Shown piece by piece: positions 1-11,495 of a stretch of 64,000 bases of DNA. This DNA is from Corbicula japonica (taxonomy: Eukaryota > Mollusca > Bivalvia > Venerida > Cyrenidae), in the NCBI GenBank assembly GCA_038501625.1, contig JAZAYU010000176.1, positions 558,001 to 622,000 on the forward strand, in the 5' to 3' direction. Position 1 is the first letter of the stretch, and every line of letters begins with the position of its first letter. A program made the position numbers and the translations under genes. The notes under the pieces are model-generated. The model was not told the origin of the DNA and made no database searches. It saw only the letters and a list, made by a program, of their open reading frames with translations.

Positions 1-1895
1 CGCAATTCCTTAATCAGTGTATGTGTATGCTCAGGTACTGAAGTTTATTTTGGCAGAAAATGGATTCGTTATCTACTTTACACCGTACACTCGCAAACAA
101 TTTTTCATTTACACTCCGTACATAACTTAGCTAGACACTGTACTCAAGGCATGGTCGTTTTTCGCAAATGTGTTTTAGTTGCTCGAGTTGGTGAATGCCG
201 GTTTTAATACAAGTGGAAGAAACTCTATATTTTATAAATCCAGATTTAGAAACGGAAAATGCGTTTTGGGCTTCATTATTGGAAATTATCAACATAACAA
301 CTAGGCTACACTTCATCGCAAATTTAACCAAAACTAAAAACTACCCAACGTGCAGAAAAAATCAAATACTTCTAAAACATATTTAGCGTATCATAATTTT
401 GGTTTGTTTACATAAATCGATAAAGAAATGATGGTGAAATAAGTTGAAACATTACCTGGGGTAATCTGGTCGTCAGCCATTCAACTTTCGTTTTCGGAAC
501 AGAACATATATAGTTTCTATAAAAGTTAAAAAAAATCTCAGGAAATTAGAAGAAAAGTATTCCCAGAAGAAGTTCGATAACTAATGGTTAAATATTTATT
601 TGAAATCAATGTAGAACGTTTTTTCTTCCGTGGGAAGAGATATAGTGTACAGAGGTAGTCCAAATTAAGTCCAGGGCTTTTTTTATGTTTCGACTAAAGC
701 TGATAATACCCCAGCGTGTTTTGATCTCATTCCGCTCAATGACGAAATGATGGCTAACCATGTTTTAAGGACACAGACCTGTTAATAATTCAATGTTTAA
801 TGAAGTTCACAATTTCAAAATGCTGTCATAGTTTGAAGCCGTTAAAATGATCCAGTTGCAAACATATACTAAGGCTTATACTGATTAAATAGCGATAATT
901 TAGTTAACCAATGACAGTTCATGCATCACAAGCTTACATAACTCCTCAATAAATGATTTCTGTATACTTTATGACATGAACAGACATACGGACGGACAAT
1001 ACTATCATTGTATCTTAACGAAATTTTATTATTGAGGACGTAGAATAGTGTCAAAACAATACATCAAACGATTTTCCGTACTCGACTATGTCTGCTCCTG
1101 GTTCCCGCCCATAAATTCGCTTTCTGCTCCATGGACCCGACCATTTCTATACCCCAGCTCTATTCACTAAGCCCTTACGAATTTGTTAAAAGTCTGTTTG
1201 TGCTAATATTACACATATTGCTAGGGGAATGATTAATTTTTCCAATAGTGCTTACAGATTTATGCAGATTTTCAGATCTGTGGAGCATTTTGCTATAAAA
1301 CGCAAAACCCTATTAAAATCGCGATTAAATGTTTATTATCCCTTCTACCACTTGAGAATACAACGAATATGTGCAGAATTCATTTGGCTTTGAAATCAGC
1401 CGATATTTTTTTCCAAGAGTTAATCAAAACTAGCGAAAATGATAATTTCTTACACCGCTGTGAAGTATGAAAAAACTTACCGTGTCTGCGCCTGGATGTG
1501 CCGTCCGCTCCTGGCTCTGCCGATTGACGGGTGTGATAACGTCCTGTTTAACGATTATAAAGGTAATCATTTGTTTTGCTTTCTAATCTACAGTCCGATA
1601 TTAATTATGAATTAAAATTATCAAATGTTTTGTTGTTCGTATTTAATTTAATTATTAGAATTATGATGTGCAAATGTCAAAGGAAATAACGATTTAAAAC
1701 TGTCTATGGAAACGACTTTCCCACACACATTCGACAACAATATTTCTGTTAACAACGTTTTATATGCGGATATCCGTTCGGATCGTTCAACGGATAACCG
1801 GATTCAAAATACGGTATCCGTTGACATAACATCCCCATTTTTTACTTATAGTTAGAACAGTTTCTGACAATCACAAATATGAACGTCTTATTTAC
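1..1895. other. no gene recognised; probable GPCR intron
   Basis: AT-rich sequence with no exon that I can support. It lies 3' of the GPCR exon on the minus strand, so it is probably its intron. A stretch at about 1765-1830 with GGATATCCG and CAACGGATA motifs resembles one at about 44800-44870 and is probably a dispersed repeat end. Confidence 0.4.
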
Positions 1896-2386
1896 CTCTC
1901 TAGGCTGACAGCAGTCAGGTTCAGAATGGAAGCCACGGCTGTAAGCATTTCAGTAAATCCTGAAATTTTGCAATATGTGCGTCCACCAGACCATTCTCCT
2001 AACACCATTCGCAAAGTCTCGTGAGGAATCACAACCGTTAGAAATAAAATATCGGCCAAAGCGAGGCTCACCATGAAAGTAAAGGTCACAGATCGAGAAG
2101 TACCCGAACCACGCACGGAGCAAATCACTAGTCCGTTACCAATTATTCCAAATAGGAACACCATACCGTAAACAATAACAAGGGGCATTACATGAGGTTC
2201 ATGTGTCCACGAGTTTTTCAACTTCTCAATATCTTCATAAAAATAGTATTCATCAAGTGAGTCGTCTAGTTCTGAACTCACATTTCTCTTAGAATTATTA
2301 ACAGTGAATATTCTCTCTTCTTTGCTGTGAAATTCCATCTTTTCTTTAATTCTATTCTTTGCTGTGAAATTCCATCTTTTCTTCAA
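1896..2386 (-). CDS. class A (rhodopsin-like) GPCR, first coding exon (TM1-TM3), partial
   Basis: The exon encodes a hydrophilic N-terminus of about 65 residues with NVS as a possible glycosylation site and an acidic stretch (DDSLDEYYFYEDIE). TM1 follows with the GNGLVI motif (class A GN), then an intracellular loop, TM2 with SLALADILFL (class A LAxAD), and the GEWSGGRTYCK segment whose Cys would form the conserved disulfide. TM3 ends in NLTAVSLER, the position of the DRY/ERY motif. The frame meets TAA just past a good donor (GAGAG|GTAAAT), so the exon splices inside the Arg codon of ER(Y). TM4-TM7 are not in the window, and the next exon would lie to the left. The start is uncertain: Met at 2386 lies in a 37-bp tandem repeat and a later Met (MEFHSKEER) is possible. 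The ligand class is unknown; the TM3 style suggests a neuropeptide receptor. Confidence 0.75.
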
Positions 2387-2431
2387 TTCTATTATTTGCT
2401 GTGAAATTCCATGTTTTCTTCAATTCTAAAG
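2321..2431. repeat. 37-bp tandem repeat, three units
   Basis: Three units of TTTGCTGTGAAATTCCAT plus about 19 nt start at 2321, 2358 and 2395. The repeat overlaps the N-terminal codons of the GPCR exon. Because 37 is not a multiple of three, the units are read in different frames, so the N-terminal extension looks like recently captured repeat sequence. Confidence 0.8.
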
Positions 2432-3190
2432 CTTAACTTTTTGACACGCGGCGTTTTAAACTAAATTATATCTGTAGTTTGTAGGTGTCGAGCAGGACAT
2501 TACTTTTTCAAAAAACTATTAAAGCTCACTTAAATAATGTGTTTTTTTTCTGTTCTTTATACAGAGTGTGAATTTATTTATATAGTTTAAACAATAACGT
2601 TTGTCTCTTTGTGAACTTAAGTTATTTTATGATTAAGAAATGCACTAATTAATACACTTTATTTAGTATCTCTAAGTCCTTCTTTAACCAATACTGACCA
2701 ACAACTGATCGTAAGACTGTACTATTCGCGCACTTTCCAATATCTCAAATAAACTCGCTTGTAGCTTTCCTATGACATTTAAGCTTCTGGTGGCTCATTA
2801 GGAAATTCTTTGCCATTGAAGTGATAGAAACGCACTGGGGTGTCCGACTATTTTTAAGTATACATGTATCAGTTTTTTTTTTCATTCCATTTTCCTTATA
2901 CTCGTACGTAAACGATAATGACGTAAAGGACAAAAGAAAGCCGAAGAAATGGGTAAGGAAACATATCGCAGAAACTCACTAGAAGTTACAGGAATACCAT
3001 ACTATCCAAGTTAGTTATCACGTAGCGTATGTCTTTGTATTTCATGTTCCGTGTCTACCCCGGCTGCTACCAAACTGCCGTAAAATATATCTGTGGAAAA
3101 CAAAACTTGAATATTGTGTAAGGAACTTTATTGATTTCTCTGTGTACAGTACGAAGAAGAATCTATTACACTCGTGAAACAAATAAATAC
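2432..3190. other. no gene recognised (upstream of GPCR exon)
   Basis: AT-rich sequence upstream of the GPCR exon on the minus strand. It would hold the promoter or 5' UTR if 2386 is the true start. I see no clear promoter element. Confidence 0.3.
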
Positions 3191-3197
3191 CTCCGTG

Positions 3198-4617
3198 CGC
3201 AGGTAGCTGGCTCCGTTCGCTGGTTGCTGGCTCCGTCCGCTGGTTGCTGGTCCCGTGCGCTGGATGCTGGCTCCGAGCGCTGGTTGTCAGTCCCCTGCGC
3301 TGGTTTCTGGCTCCGTTCGCTGGTTGCTGGCTCCGTCCGCTGATTGCTGGTCCCGTGCGCTGGATGCTGACCCCGAGTGTTGGTTGTTAGTCCCCTGCGC
3401 TGGTTGCTCGTTCCGTTCGATGGTTGCAGGCCTCGAGCGCTGGTTGCTGGTCCCGTGCGCTGGTTGCAAGCCGTTGCGCTGATTGCTTGTCTCCTGGGCA
3501 GGTTGCTGGCCCCTTTCGATGGTTGCTAGACCCTGCGCTGTTTGCTAGCCCCGTACGCTGGTTGCTAGTTCCGTTCGATGGTTGCTGGCCCCAGGCGCTG
3601 GTTGCTGGCCCCATGCGCTAAATGCTTGTCCCATGGGCTGGTTGCTGGCCCCGTGCGATGGTTGCTAGACCCCTGCGCTGGTTGCTAGCCCCGTGCGCTG
3701 GTTGCTACGTTCGTTAGTTGCTGGTCCCAACCGCTGATTGCTTGCTCCATGCGCAGGTTGCTTGTCCAAAACGCTGGTTGCTAGCTCCATGCGCTGGTTG
3801 CTGGTCCCATCCGCTGGTTGCTTGCTCCATGCCCAGGTTGCTGGTCCCAACCGCTGATTGCTCGCTCCATGCGCAGGTTGCTGGTCCCAACCGCTGGTTG
3901 CTTGCTCCATGCGCTGGTTTCTGACCCGTGCGCTATTTGCTAGCCCCGTGCGCCAGTTGCTGGCCCCGTGCGCTTTGCTGGCTCCATTCGCTGGTTGCCG
4001 GTCCCAGGCGCTGTTTGTTGTTTCTATGCGCTGGTTGCTAGGCCCCTTGCGCTAAATGCTTGTCCCATGGGCTGGTTGCTGGCCCCGTGCGATGGTTGCT
4101 AGACCCCTGCGCTGGTTGCTGGCCCCGTGCGCTGGTTGCTTCGTTTGCTGGTTGCTGGTCCCATCCGCTGGTTGCTTGCTCCATGCGCAGGTTGATTGTC
4201 CCAACCGCTGGTTGCTTGCTCCATGCGCTGGTTGCTGGTCCCAACCGCTGGTTGCTTGCTCCATGCGCAGGTTGCTGGTCCAAACCGCTGGTTGCTTGCT
4301 CCGTGCGCTAGTTGCTAGCCCCGTGCGCCAGTTGCTGGCCCCGTGCGCTTTTTGCTGGCTCCGTTCGCTGGTTGCTGGTCCCATCTGCTGGTTGCTGACT
4401 ATACGCATGTTGCTTACCCATTGCACTGGTTGCTAGTCCCGTGCTCTGGTTGCTCGCTTCGTTTGCTGGTTGCTAGTCCCGTGCGCTGGTTGCTCGCGCC
4501 GTTTGCTGGTTGCTGGCCCCGTGTGCTGGTTGCTCGCTCCGTTTGCCTTGCTGGTCGTGTGCAGGTTGCTCGCTCCGTTTGCTGGTTGCTGGCCCCGTTT
4601 GCTGGTTGCTCGCTCCA
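3198..4617. repeat. 20-bp GC-rich minisatellite (~70 units)
   Basis: Consensus unit GCTGGTTGCTGGTCCCGTGC, strictly 20 bp in long stretches, with variants such as GCTCCATGC and CCCAACC. Since 20 is not a multiple of three and the unit lacks stops, long open frames with a 20-residue period occur on both strands (for example 4056-4436 plus and 4052-4426 minus). I regard these as a by-product of the repeat rather than genes. Confidence 0.93.
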
Positions 4618-5790
4618 TTCGTGAGAAATTGTTTGCTTAAGTTTTGCAACTAGCATCCTTTTTTACAAACTACTACTGTAACAGCTTCAAACAAAACGGT
4701 TAAACCATTCAACGATGAGTAAATACTTAATTTATGCAAATAAATTATAAAGTCACAACAAAAAAGACCAATGCTATTGGACAAAATATATTTTCAAGTA
4801 GTAATTTTACTTAAACTTTAAGCAATTTCTGTTCACGGCACTTAAGAGCTATTAACCCTAATGTTAAAAAACCTAAACACTTAACTCTGAGAAAGTAGCT
4901 ATTTACACAAAGGTTATTCAAATGTCCAGTATCAGTGAATAAACTTGGATCTTCTCCGCTAGTTGATGGATGTATGTTTATAAATGTACTGCTGTCATAG
5001 GAAAGATAAATTAAGGATCTATGAAATTACAATAAGCATTTATTCGGTAAGTTACGATTTTGTCTTGGCAAACATTGGTATTTTCACAACCCCAATATCC
5101 TATTCAAATTCAAAATATACCCCATAAACACATAACAATTAATGAAACATTTGTCTTTACGAGAATATTTTTTAAACATTTGTCTTTACGCGAGTAAATT
5201 GATATTTTCACACCCCCAATATCCTATTCAAATTCAAAATATACCCTATAAACACATAACAATTATTGAAACATTTGTCTTTACGAGAGTATTGTTAAAT
5301 CAGTTACTAATATAATAAATAAAAAGAAATGAAAGAAATAAACTTAATAACTGGCATACACCAAAAGATATGTACACAAATATTCTTGGTACTTAGCAAA
5401 CTTTGAAGATTGCAGACAATCCTTTGTTTTTCGACGTTATAGCGTAACATGAAAACTGTGCCACAATATCATAGCAGCTCTTAATAACTCCGCGGCTTCC
5501 AACGTCTTGATAGCAAAATATCTCGAAATCGGATAAACTAAATGTCATTTGTTATTTTCGCGTTCTTTCAAGTAATGTCGATGTCAGAGTTCAAGCTTTA
5601 TTCGTACAGCGGATAAAACATGTCTGGCTCTATTAAAATCGTCATGTAACAAAGACAGGTTTAAATGTGCGTGACAAGGTTGAGCCCTGAAGTTGTTCAC
5701 ATTTGCGAGCGGATCTCAAACAGTTCGCGCAGTTTTCCATTCGGCCGTATTGCGAGTCAGACTGCTTGTCACGCCCAAACCGGTTCCAAC
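4618..5790. repeat. AT-rich spacer with a ~93-bp direct duplication
   Basis: No gene recognised. A segment at about 5074-5166 containing CCCAATATCCTATTCAAATT and ending ACATTTGTCTTTACGAGA is repeated at about 5200-5289 with few changes. Confidence 0.6.
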
Positions 5791-6189
5791 AAGAAGTTCG
5801 TCACTTTAACACGGTTGTTATACCAAGGTCAAGGTCACAGCATAACATTGTAGCAAAATTGTGTCCGGCCCATAACTTTTTATTGGAAGTCGGATTTTAA
5901 ATAATTTCACAGAAATGATCACCGTAATGAGACGACGTGTCGCGCGCAACATTTGGGTTTGAAGTCAAAGTCGTCGTTCTTCGGTCCAAAATTTTGCTAT
6001 TTGAAGTTGAATTATAAAATTATTTCACACAAATGATCACTACTATGTGACGACGTGTCGCGCGCAACCCTTGGGTCGCTACCTTGAAGGGCAAGGTCGC
6101 AGCATGACTTACAGCAAAATCATGCCCGGTCCATAATTTTTTATTTGTAGTTTGATTTTAAATTATTTCACAGAAATGATCAACATAAT
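5790..6189. repeat. ~130-bp tandem-repeat array, left part
   Basis: Repeated monomers contain CGACGTGTCGCGCGCAAC, then TTGGGTCGCTACCTTGAAGG, CAAGGTCACAGCATGACCTT and GTCCGGCCCATAACTTTTT. The array is cut by the long-TIR element that starts at 6190 and resumes at 10499. Confidence 0.75.
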
Positions 6190-6327
6190 CAAGGGGTCTA
6201 ACCTAAAGTAAGAAGATCGATGCTTTAAGACGGCCATTTCATGGAGAGTGGTGTCAATTGGTGATAAAACAGCATTGTTTTGTTTACATCGACCACTAAT
6301 TCAGTAAAGTAAGTACATTTTCTTGTA

Positions 6328-6534
6328 TTATAGGTATTGTGTATGAGATAACCGCCTAGCCGCTTGTTTCAGACATCTGCTTCTGGTCCGTTTTTGTCTG
6401 TCCATGCAGTGGTTGAAGCGTGAAAGAAGGGATAGCGACATAGGGGTCCAAACTCTGCAATGTCTGCAGACTGATTTTGGGAGCTTTAGAGAATTAGATT
6501 TCGCCTTGCTGTGTTTGCGGGGTGCGGCATACAT
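6328..6534 (-). other. 68-codon open frame inside the left TIR (coding status doubtful)
   Basis: Reads outward from the element and contains SVCRHCRVWTPM and FNHCMDRQKRTRSRC. The mirrored TIR copy at 10154-10360 is also fully open with about four substitutions. I recognise no family. Conservation may simply reflect TIR identity. Confidence 0.25.
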
Positions 6535-7423
6535 TATTTAACACTTTAGAACGTTTCCTGTGCTTATAGGAGCTTCTGTGTTCATTTTTTTACATTTAAG
6601 ACGATTTCATGGAGAACTGTCTCACTTTAGGAAAATTTCATGGAGAGCTTTAAATTTTGGAGAGGTTAGACACTGATTAGTTTATAATGAAAAGAAGTAT
6701 ATCTGTAATTTTTATTGTAATTGTACCATGTATTGAACATGATTATATTGGCAAGTCAAGAACTGCACCCATTAACTGCAATGAGCACAATTAAGACCAG
6801 TATATCATTGCTTGTTAGGTATCCATGACTGTACTATACTTTAGTGCTTAAAACGGATTACGCGACACAATTTCACCTTAAGACATCCCATTTTAACGTA
6901 TGCACCAGTCGAAAAGTCATATCCACTCACCCACCCCCACCCCCTTGCCGGAAGTACGGGCGGGAAAAGCCATGTTTAACCATTCGGATGTCTCGGCACT
7001 GCGAGGCAAGTGTGATGGTTTTGATTTAGCGCCAAAGTGTCCTTGATTTTTATTATTTATTTAGCGGTAATTTTACCATCAGGTATGGTGGGTATTTTAC
7101 AAGGTATCTGCTTGGGCCAAAAGCAAGTGTTTGCTAGTCTGCAGGGTTACGATCCCCTGCCTTTAATACCATCTTCAGATATAATCAAGTTCTGATTAAA
7201 ATCAATTTAATCAGATATTTTTTAGTAGGTGCACTTAATCCCTACTGTTCCCAGTGTTATTGGCTTTTTTGCTGAAACTTTCAAAGTTTATATAATTTCC
7301 AATCGACCAGTATTTCGACATTGTGTTAAATTGACTACATGCAAAACATATTTATTATGATGATTTAAGTACATGCATTTGTTCTCCTCACCTTTTTTAT
7401 TTTTAGGTGGATGTATTCTTTTT

Positions 7424-7496
7424 AGGGATGGCAACGAATAGCAAAATTGTCATTAGAATATTTGGATGTACAAGTATTGTAATATTCGATAGTTAT
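7424..7496 (+). mobile_element. hAT-like end fragment
   Basis: TAGGGATGGCAACGAATAG resembles the end of the complete hAT element at 61086-62208 (TTGGAATGGCAACGAGTAG). The fragment is interrupted by the Helentron-like element at 7497. Confidence 0.45.
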
Positions 7497-7650
7497 TATG
7501 TCTCCCACCACGTAGTGGTGTGGGAGACATTTTGATTTGCTCCTGTCTGTCCGTCTGTCTGTCCGTCTGTCCGTCTGTCTGTCACACTTGTCCGCTCTCT
7601 AAGTCAAACAGTTTTCATCGGATCATCACCAAACTTCATCAAAATGTTAG

Positions 7651-8684
7651 TGGCCATAATATCTCGATCAAGTTCGATAACCAGCCATATTGCCCAAGGA
7701 ATCTCAGAATTATGGCCCTTGAATTATCAAAAATAAGTTGTTTGAGGCTTGTCCACTCTCTAACTTGAACAGTTATCATCTGATCTTCACCATACTTTAT
7801 GAAAATGTTTGTGGCCATAATATCTCGGCCAAGTTCGATAACCAGCCGTATTGCCCCAGTCATGTCGGATTTATGGCCCTTGAATTATCCAAAGTTGGCT
7901 GTTTAAGCCTTGTCTGCTATGTAACTGAAATGTTCATCAACTGATTTTCAATAAACATTATGATAATGTGTGGCCTTAATATCTTGGCCAAGTTCGAAAA
8001 CCAGCCACTTTGCACCAGGCATATCAGATTTATGGCCCTTTGATTTATCCGAAATTAGCCTTTTAAACATGTCACTAACCTGGTTCATCTCTCAAAGTCA
8101 GATAGTTTTCATTGTATCTTCACCAAAGTTTATCAAAATGTTGATGGCTATAATATCTTAACCATAAGTGGCCATAATATCTCGATCAAGTTCGATAACC
8201 AGCCATATTGCCCAAGGAATCTCAGAATTATGGCCCTTGAATTATCAAAAATAAGTTGTTTGAGGCTTGTCCACTCTGTAACTTGAACAGTTATCATCTG
8301 ATCTTCACCATACTTTATGAAAATGTTTGTGGCCATAATATCTCGGCCAAGTTCGATAACCAGCCGTATTGCCCCAGTCATGTCGGATTTATGGCCCTTG
8401 AATTATCCAAAATTGGCTGTTTAAGCCTTGTCTGCTATGTAACTGAAATATTCATCAACTGATTTTCAATAAACATTATGATAATGTGTGTGGCCTTAAT
8501 ATCTTGGCCAAGTTCGAAAACCAGCCACTTTGCACCAGGCATATCAGATTTATGGCCCTTTGATTTATCCGAAATTAGCCTTTTAAACATGTCACTAACC
8601 TGGTTCATCTCTCAAAGTCAGATAGTTTTCATTGTATCTTCACCAAAGTTTATCAAAATGTTGATGGCTATAATATCTTAACCA
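7651..8684. repeat. 518-bp tandem duplication in the H1 core
   Basis: TGGCCATAATATCTCGATCA occurs at 7651 and 8169, and the following ~515 bases are almost identical. The block itself is made of diverged monomers each containing TTATGGCCCTTGAATTATC. Confidence 0.85.
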
Positions 8685-8732
8685 GGCTATAAAGTCATCG
8701 ATATTGCTTGAGGCACTTCAGGATTATGGCCC

Positions 8733-9140
8733 TTGAATTGTTTAAAAAAAAATCTTCACTTGCTGTCGCTTATAGCCATGAATAAATTACCAATTCACCA
8801 AAGATGTTGCAATTTATTCATGGGTAAATATCTCGGACAATTTGGAACTCCGCTGAAGTTTTGTTCAGAAATGTCCAGGAACGCTCAGCTGTTGCTTCAA
8901 AATTCAGAAACAGCAGCAAACATTGTTGTTGGTGATTTCAATGTAAACATTGTTTGTGACAAAAATAATCTCCTCCATAAAGAAATGGCTGCTTTGAATT
9001 ATAAACAACTTATAACACAGCCTACTACAGCTGGCAGGACCATTATTGACCATATCTATGTGAACAATGTAGAATGTGTATCCAGTGGAGTAATACCAAC
9101 ATACTATAGCTATCATGACATTACATACATTGCATTATGA
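8733..9140 (+). pseudogene. EEP (endonuclease/exonuclease/phosphatase) domain fragment of a Helentron
   Basis: An open frame whose C-terminal half has the hallmarks of the exo_endo_phos fold: IVVGDFNVNI (catalytic Asp/Asn), LITQPTTAGRTIIDHIYVN (Asp-His pair) and YSYHDITYIAL where the family normally has SDHD. The second-to-last catalytic Asp is therefore replaced by Tyr. The N-terminal half of the domain (including the metal-binding Glu) is not recognisable and no polyprotein surrounds it. Helentrons carry such an endonuclease downstream of their Rep/helicase, and the piece lies in the same orientation and near the 3' end of H1, so I take it as the decayed C-terminus of the parent element. 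A non-LTR retrotransposon endonuclease is the alternative. Confidence 0.65.
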
Positions 9141-10153
9141 GAAAGTACTGTGCTAAGCAGCTATAAAGGTATTTCTTACACTGTTTAAGTTTTCATTTTA
9201 CAATATCTGTTCCATACTCATGATTTGGTTCTTCTCTCATTTTCTGCTATTTTTATTATATGATGTTCACCAAATGCTATAATTATCTGTGTAATAAAAA
9301 AACAGCCGCTTTGACCCCGGCACATAAGACTTATGGCCCATTTATTTATTTACAATTGGCCTTGATAGCCTTGTACACTCACTCTCATGGTCTTTTTTCA
9401 GTGCATCTTCACTGATATATCAAAATGTTAATGACAACAAGTTTGACAACCAGCCACATTGACCCTGGCACTTCAGGATTATGGCCCATCAGAAATTGAA
9501 ACTTATGTTTTTCCTGATCCTCCAAAAATTTGTGACATTGTTTATGACTAATATTGCACAGAACTTCCGTATGCCCTTTTAATAAATTGCCATCTTTATA
9601 TTCACTTCACCAGTTTTATCCTGTGCATCATCAAAGATGATGCCTTTGTGGGAGACATGTGCTTTTCCCAAAAGCAGTTCTAGTTTGTATTTGCGATCTC
9701 TTTGCTGGAGTATGCCGTATGTGTCTGTCAAACAACACTTCCGGCTTAATAACGACTTTCCAATTATAATAACGTTTCACATCAGGTCATGCTAAAGTAA
9801 GATCAAATCTCGATTTCTAACATTTAATGTTCATGTGCTGTCCACTTACTGAAAAATAACATTAAGTTACTATAAAAGAAGTCAGTGTACTTTCGTCGTC
9901 TTTTGTACGTGCATTTACGGGACATAGTAATTTTATGGTGATACCGTTGTCGTCAAGGCAGTTACGCATGTTGAATTGAGACGATAACAATGGCTTTTTT
10001 TATGTAAGTCTCCATGAAATTGTCCTAAAGTAAGGCGGTTCTCCATGAAATTATCCTAAAGTGAGACAGTTCTCCATGAAATCGTCTTAAATGTAAAAAA
10101 AATGAACACAGAGGCTCCTATTAGCACAGGAAAACGTTCTAAAGTGTTAAATA

Positions 10154-10360
10154 ATGTATGCCGCACCCCGCAAACACAGCAAGGCGAAATATAATTCTCT
10201 AAAGCTCCCAAAATCAGTCTGCAGACATTGCAGAGTTTGGACCCCTATGCCGCTATCCCTTCTTTCACGCTTCAACCACTGCATGGACAGACAAAAACGG
10301 ACCAGAAGCAGATGTCTGAAACAAGCGGCTAGGTGGTTATCTTATACACAATACCTATAA
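10154..10360 (+). other. 68-codon open frame inside the right TIR (coding status doubtful)
   Basis: Mirror copy of the frame at 6328-6534, differing at about four residues (for example S to Y and R to W), with no stops gained. Basic, with three or four cysteines. No known family recognised. Confidence 0.25.
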
Positions 10361-10498
10361 TACAAGAAAATGTACTTACTTTACTGAATTAGTTATCGAT
10401 GTAAACAAAACAATGCTGTTTTATCACCAATTGACAACACTCTCCATGAAATGGCCGTCTTAAAGCATCGATCTTCTTACTTTAGGTTAGACCCCTTG

Positions 10499-10770
10499 AT
10501 AATGAGACGATGTGACGCGCGCAACATTGGGTCGCTTCCTTGAAGGCCAAGGTCACAGCATGACCTTGTAGCAAATCGTCGTCCGGCCCAACATTTTGTT
10601 ATTCGAAGTTGGATTTAAAAAAATCCATACAAATGATCACTATAATGTGACGACGTGTCCGACACGCGCAACATTTGGGTCGCTACCTTGAAGATCAAGG
10701 TCGCAGCATGACCTTGTAGCAAAATCATGTCCGGCCCATAACTTTTTTATTTGTGGTTTGATTTTAAAAT
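10499..10770. repeat. ~130-bp tandem-repeat array, right part
   Basis: Continuation of the 5790-6189 array after the 4.3-kb insertion, with the same GACGTGTC, GCGCAACATTTGGGTCGCT and AGCATGACCTTGTAGC motifs. From 10771 to about 11080 I see no recognisable gene or repeat. Confidence 0.75.
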
Positions 10771-11084
10771 TGTCTGATCTTATAGCTCTACACTTCAAAT
10801 TTCACCTCAATAGTGATGCAACTAACCGTTTTTATGACAAAGTGCCCATTCGGAGAGCATCACCCGGTCTCTTTTTTGTTTATTTGTCGATGATAAGCGC
10901 ACATAATCGTGTTTCAAAAACGTGATACGGCTCAACTGGTGGAGACCGGAAATTGGGGTCACTTTGACCCTGTTGCTAGATTTTCCCCAAACAGGTTCCG
11001 CTTTTATGTCCTCGATTATTAAGATGTTGTTGTCTCAATAAGACAGCCGCTGTTTTAGCTAATTACTGGTAGTTTTGGCGAGGT

Positions 11085-11495
11085 CTGCTGGCGGGGTTGT
11101 GTGATGGTTGAGCGTCTGTTGGTGTAGCGGTCTGTTCGTGGGGTATCTGATGACTAATTGTGAAGTCTGTTGGTGGGAGTCTTGGCATGTCGAAATAAAG
11201 GCGATCTGTTGGTGGGGCGATCTGTAGGAGGGGCGATCTGTTGGTGGGGCTATATTTAGGAGGGGAGATATGTTGGAGGGGCGATCATTTAGTAGGGCGA
11301 TCTATATACGGGCGGTCTGTTTGTGAGGCGATCTATAGGAAGGGCGATTTGTTCGTGTGGCGATCAGTTTATAGGTCGATCTATAGGCGGGCGGTCTGTT
11401 AGTGCGGCGATCTGTACGAGGGGCGATCTTTTTGTGGGGCGATCTATTGGTAGGGCGATCCATAAGTCGGGCGATCTATAGGAGGGTGGGGCGAT
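11085..11495. repeat. 16-bp minisatellite (GGGCGATCTGTTGGTG)n
   Basis: About 24 units of GGGCGATCTGTAGGAG / GGGCGATCTGTTGGTG with alternating variants. Divergence is greatest at the left end. Confidence 0.85.

Larger units (their letters stand above)
7497..9684 (+). mobile_element. Helentron-like element H1 (rolling-circle, plus orientation)
   Basis: The 5' end is TATGTCTCCCACC and folds locally (ATGTCTCCCAC, loop CACGTAGTG, GTGTGGGAGACAT). A (CTGTCCGT)n pyrimidine tract follows. Near the 3' end GTGGGAGACAT (9648-9658) is the exact complement of the 5' motif, followed by a hairpin TGCTTTT-CCC-AAAAGCA (9660-9676) and GTTCTAGT. This is the asymmetric terminal inverted repeat plus 3' hairpin plan of Helentrons/Helitron2. 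The core has ATGGCCCTTGAATTATC repeats, and a ~518-bp block is tandemly duplicated (7651-8164 and 8169-8684). An endonuclease remnant lies near the 3' end. No helicase is visible, so it is non-autonomous. Confidence 0.75.
6190..10498. mobile_element. 4.3-kb DNA element with ~450-bp terminal inverted repeats
   Basis: The left end CAAGGGGTCTAACCTAAAG (6190) is mirrored by CTTTAGGTTAGACCCCTTG ending at 10498. The inverted repeats extend to about 6645 and from about 10040 with only scattered mismatches. It is flanked by ATAAT on both sides (6185-6189, 10499-10503); reading the ends as TCAAGGGG/CCCCTTGA instead gives a 3-bp TAA duplication. Removing the element joins two halves of a monomer matching the uninterrupted copy near 5918, which confirms insertion. 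Subterminal TCTCCATGAAAT motifs recur. No transposase is visible, and the interior contains a second, nested element. The superfamily is undetermined; TAA would fit PIF/Harbinger. Confidence 0.85.

Noticed and set aside
1480..1540. Possible exon of the GPCR ending at an ACACG|GTAAG-like donor on the minus strand
   Set aside because: The short reading shows no transmembrane or GPCR motif and no matching acceptor.
4052..4436. Overlapping ~125-codon open frames on both strands as possible genes
   Set aside because: They are periodic readings of the 20-bp minisatellite and have no other coding signature.
7639..8462. Repeated 65-77-codon frames on both strands of the H1 core
   Set aside because: They recur because the 518-bp block is duplicated; they overlap on opposite strands and match no family.
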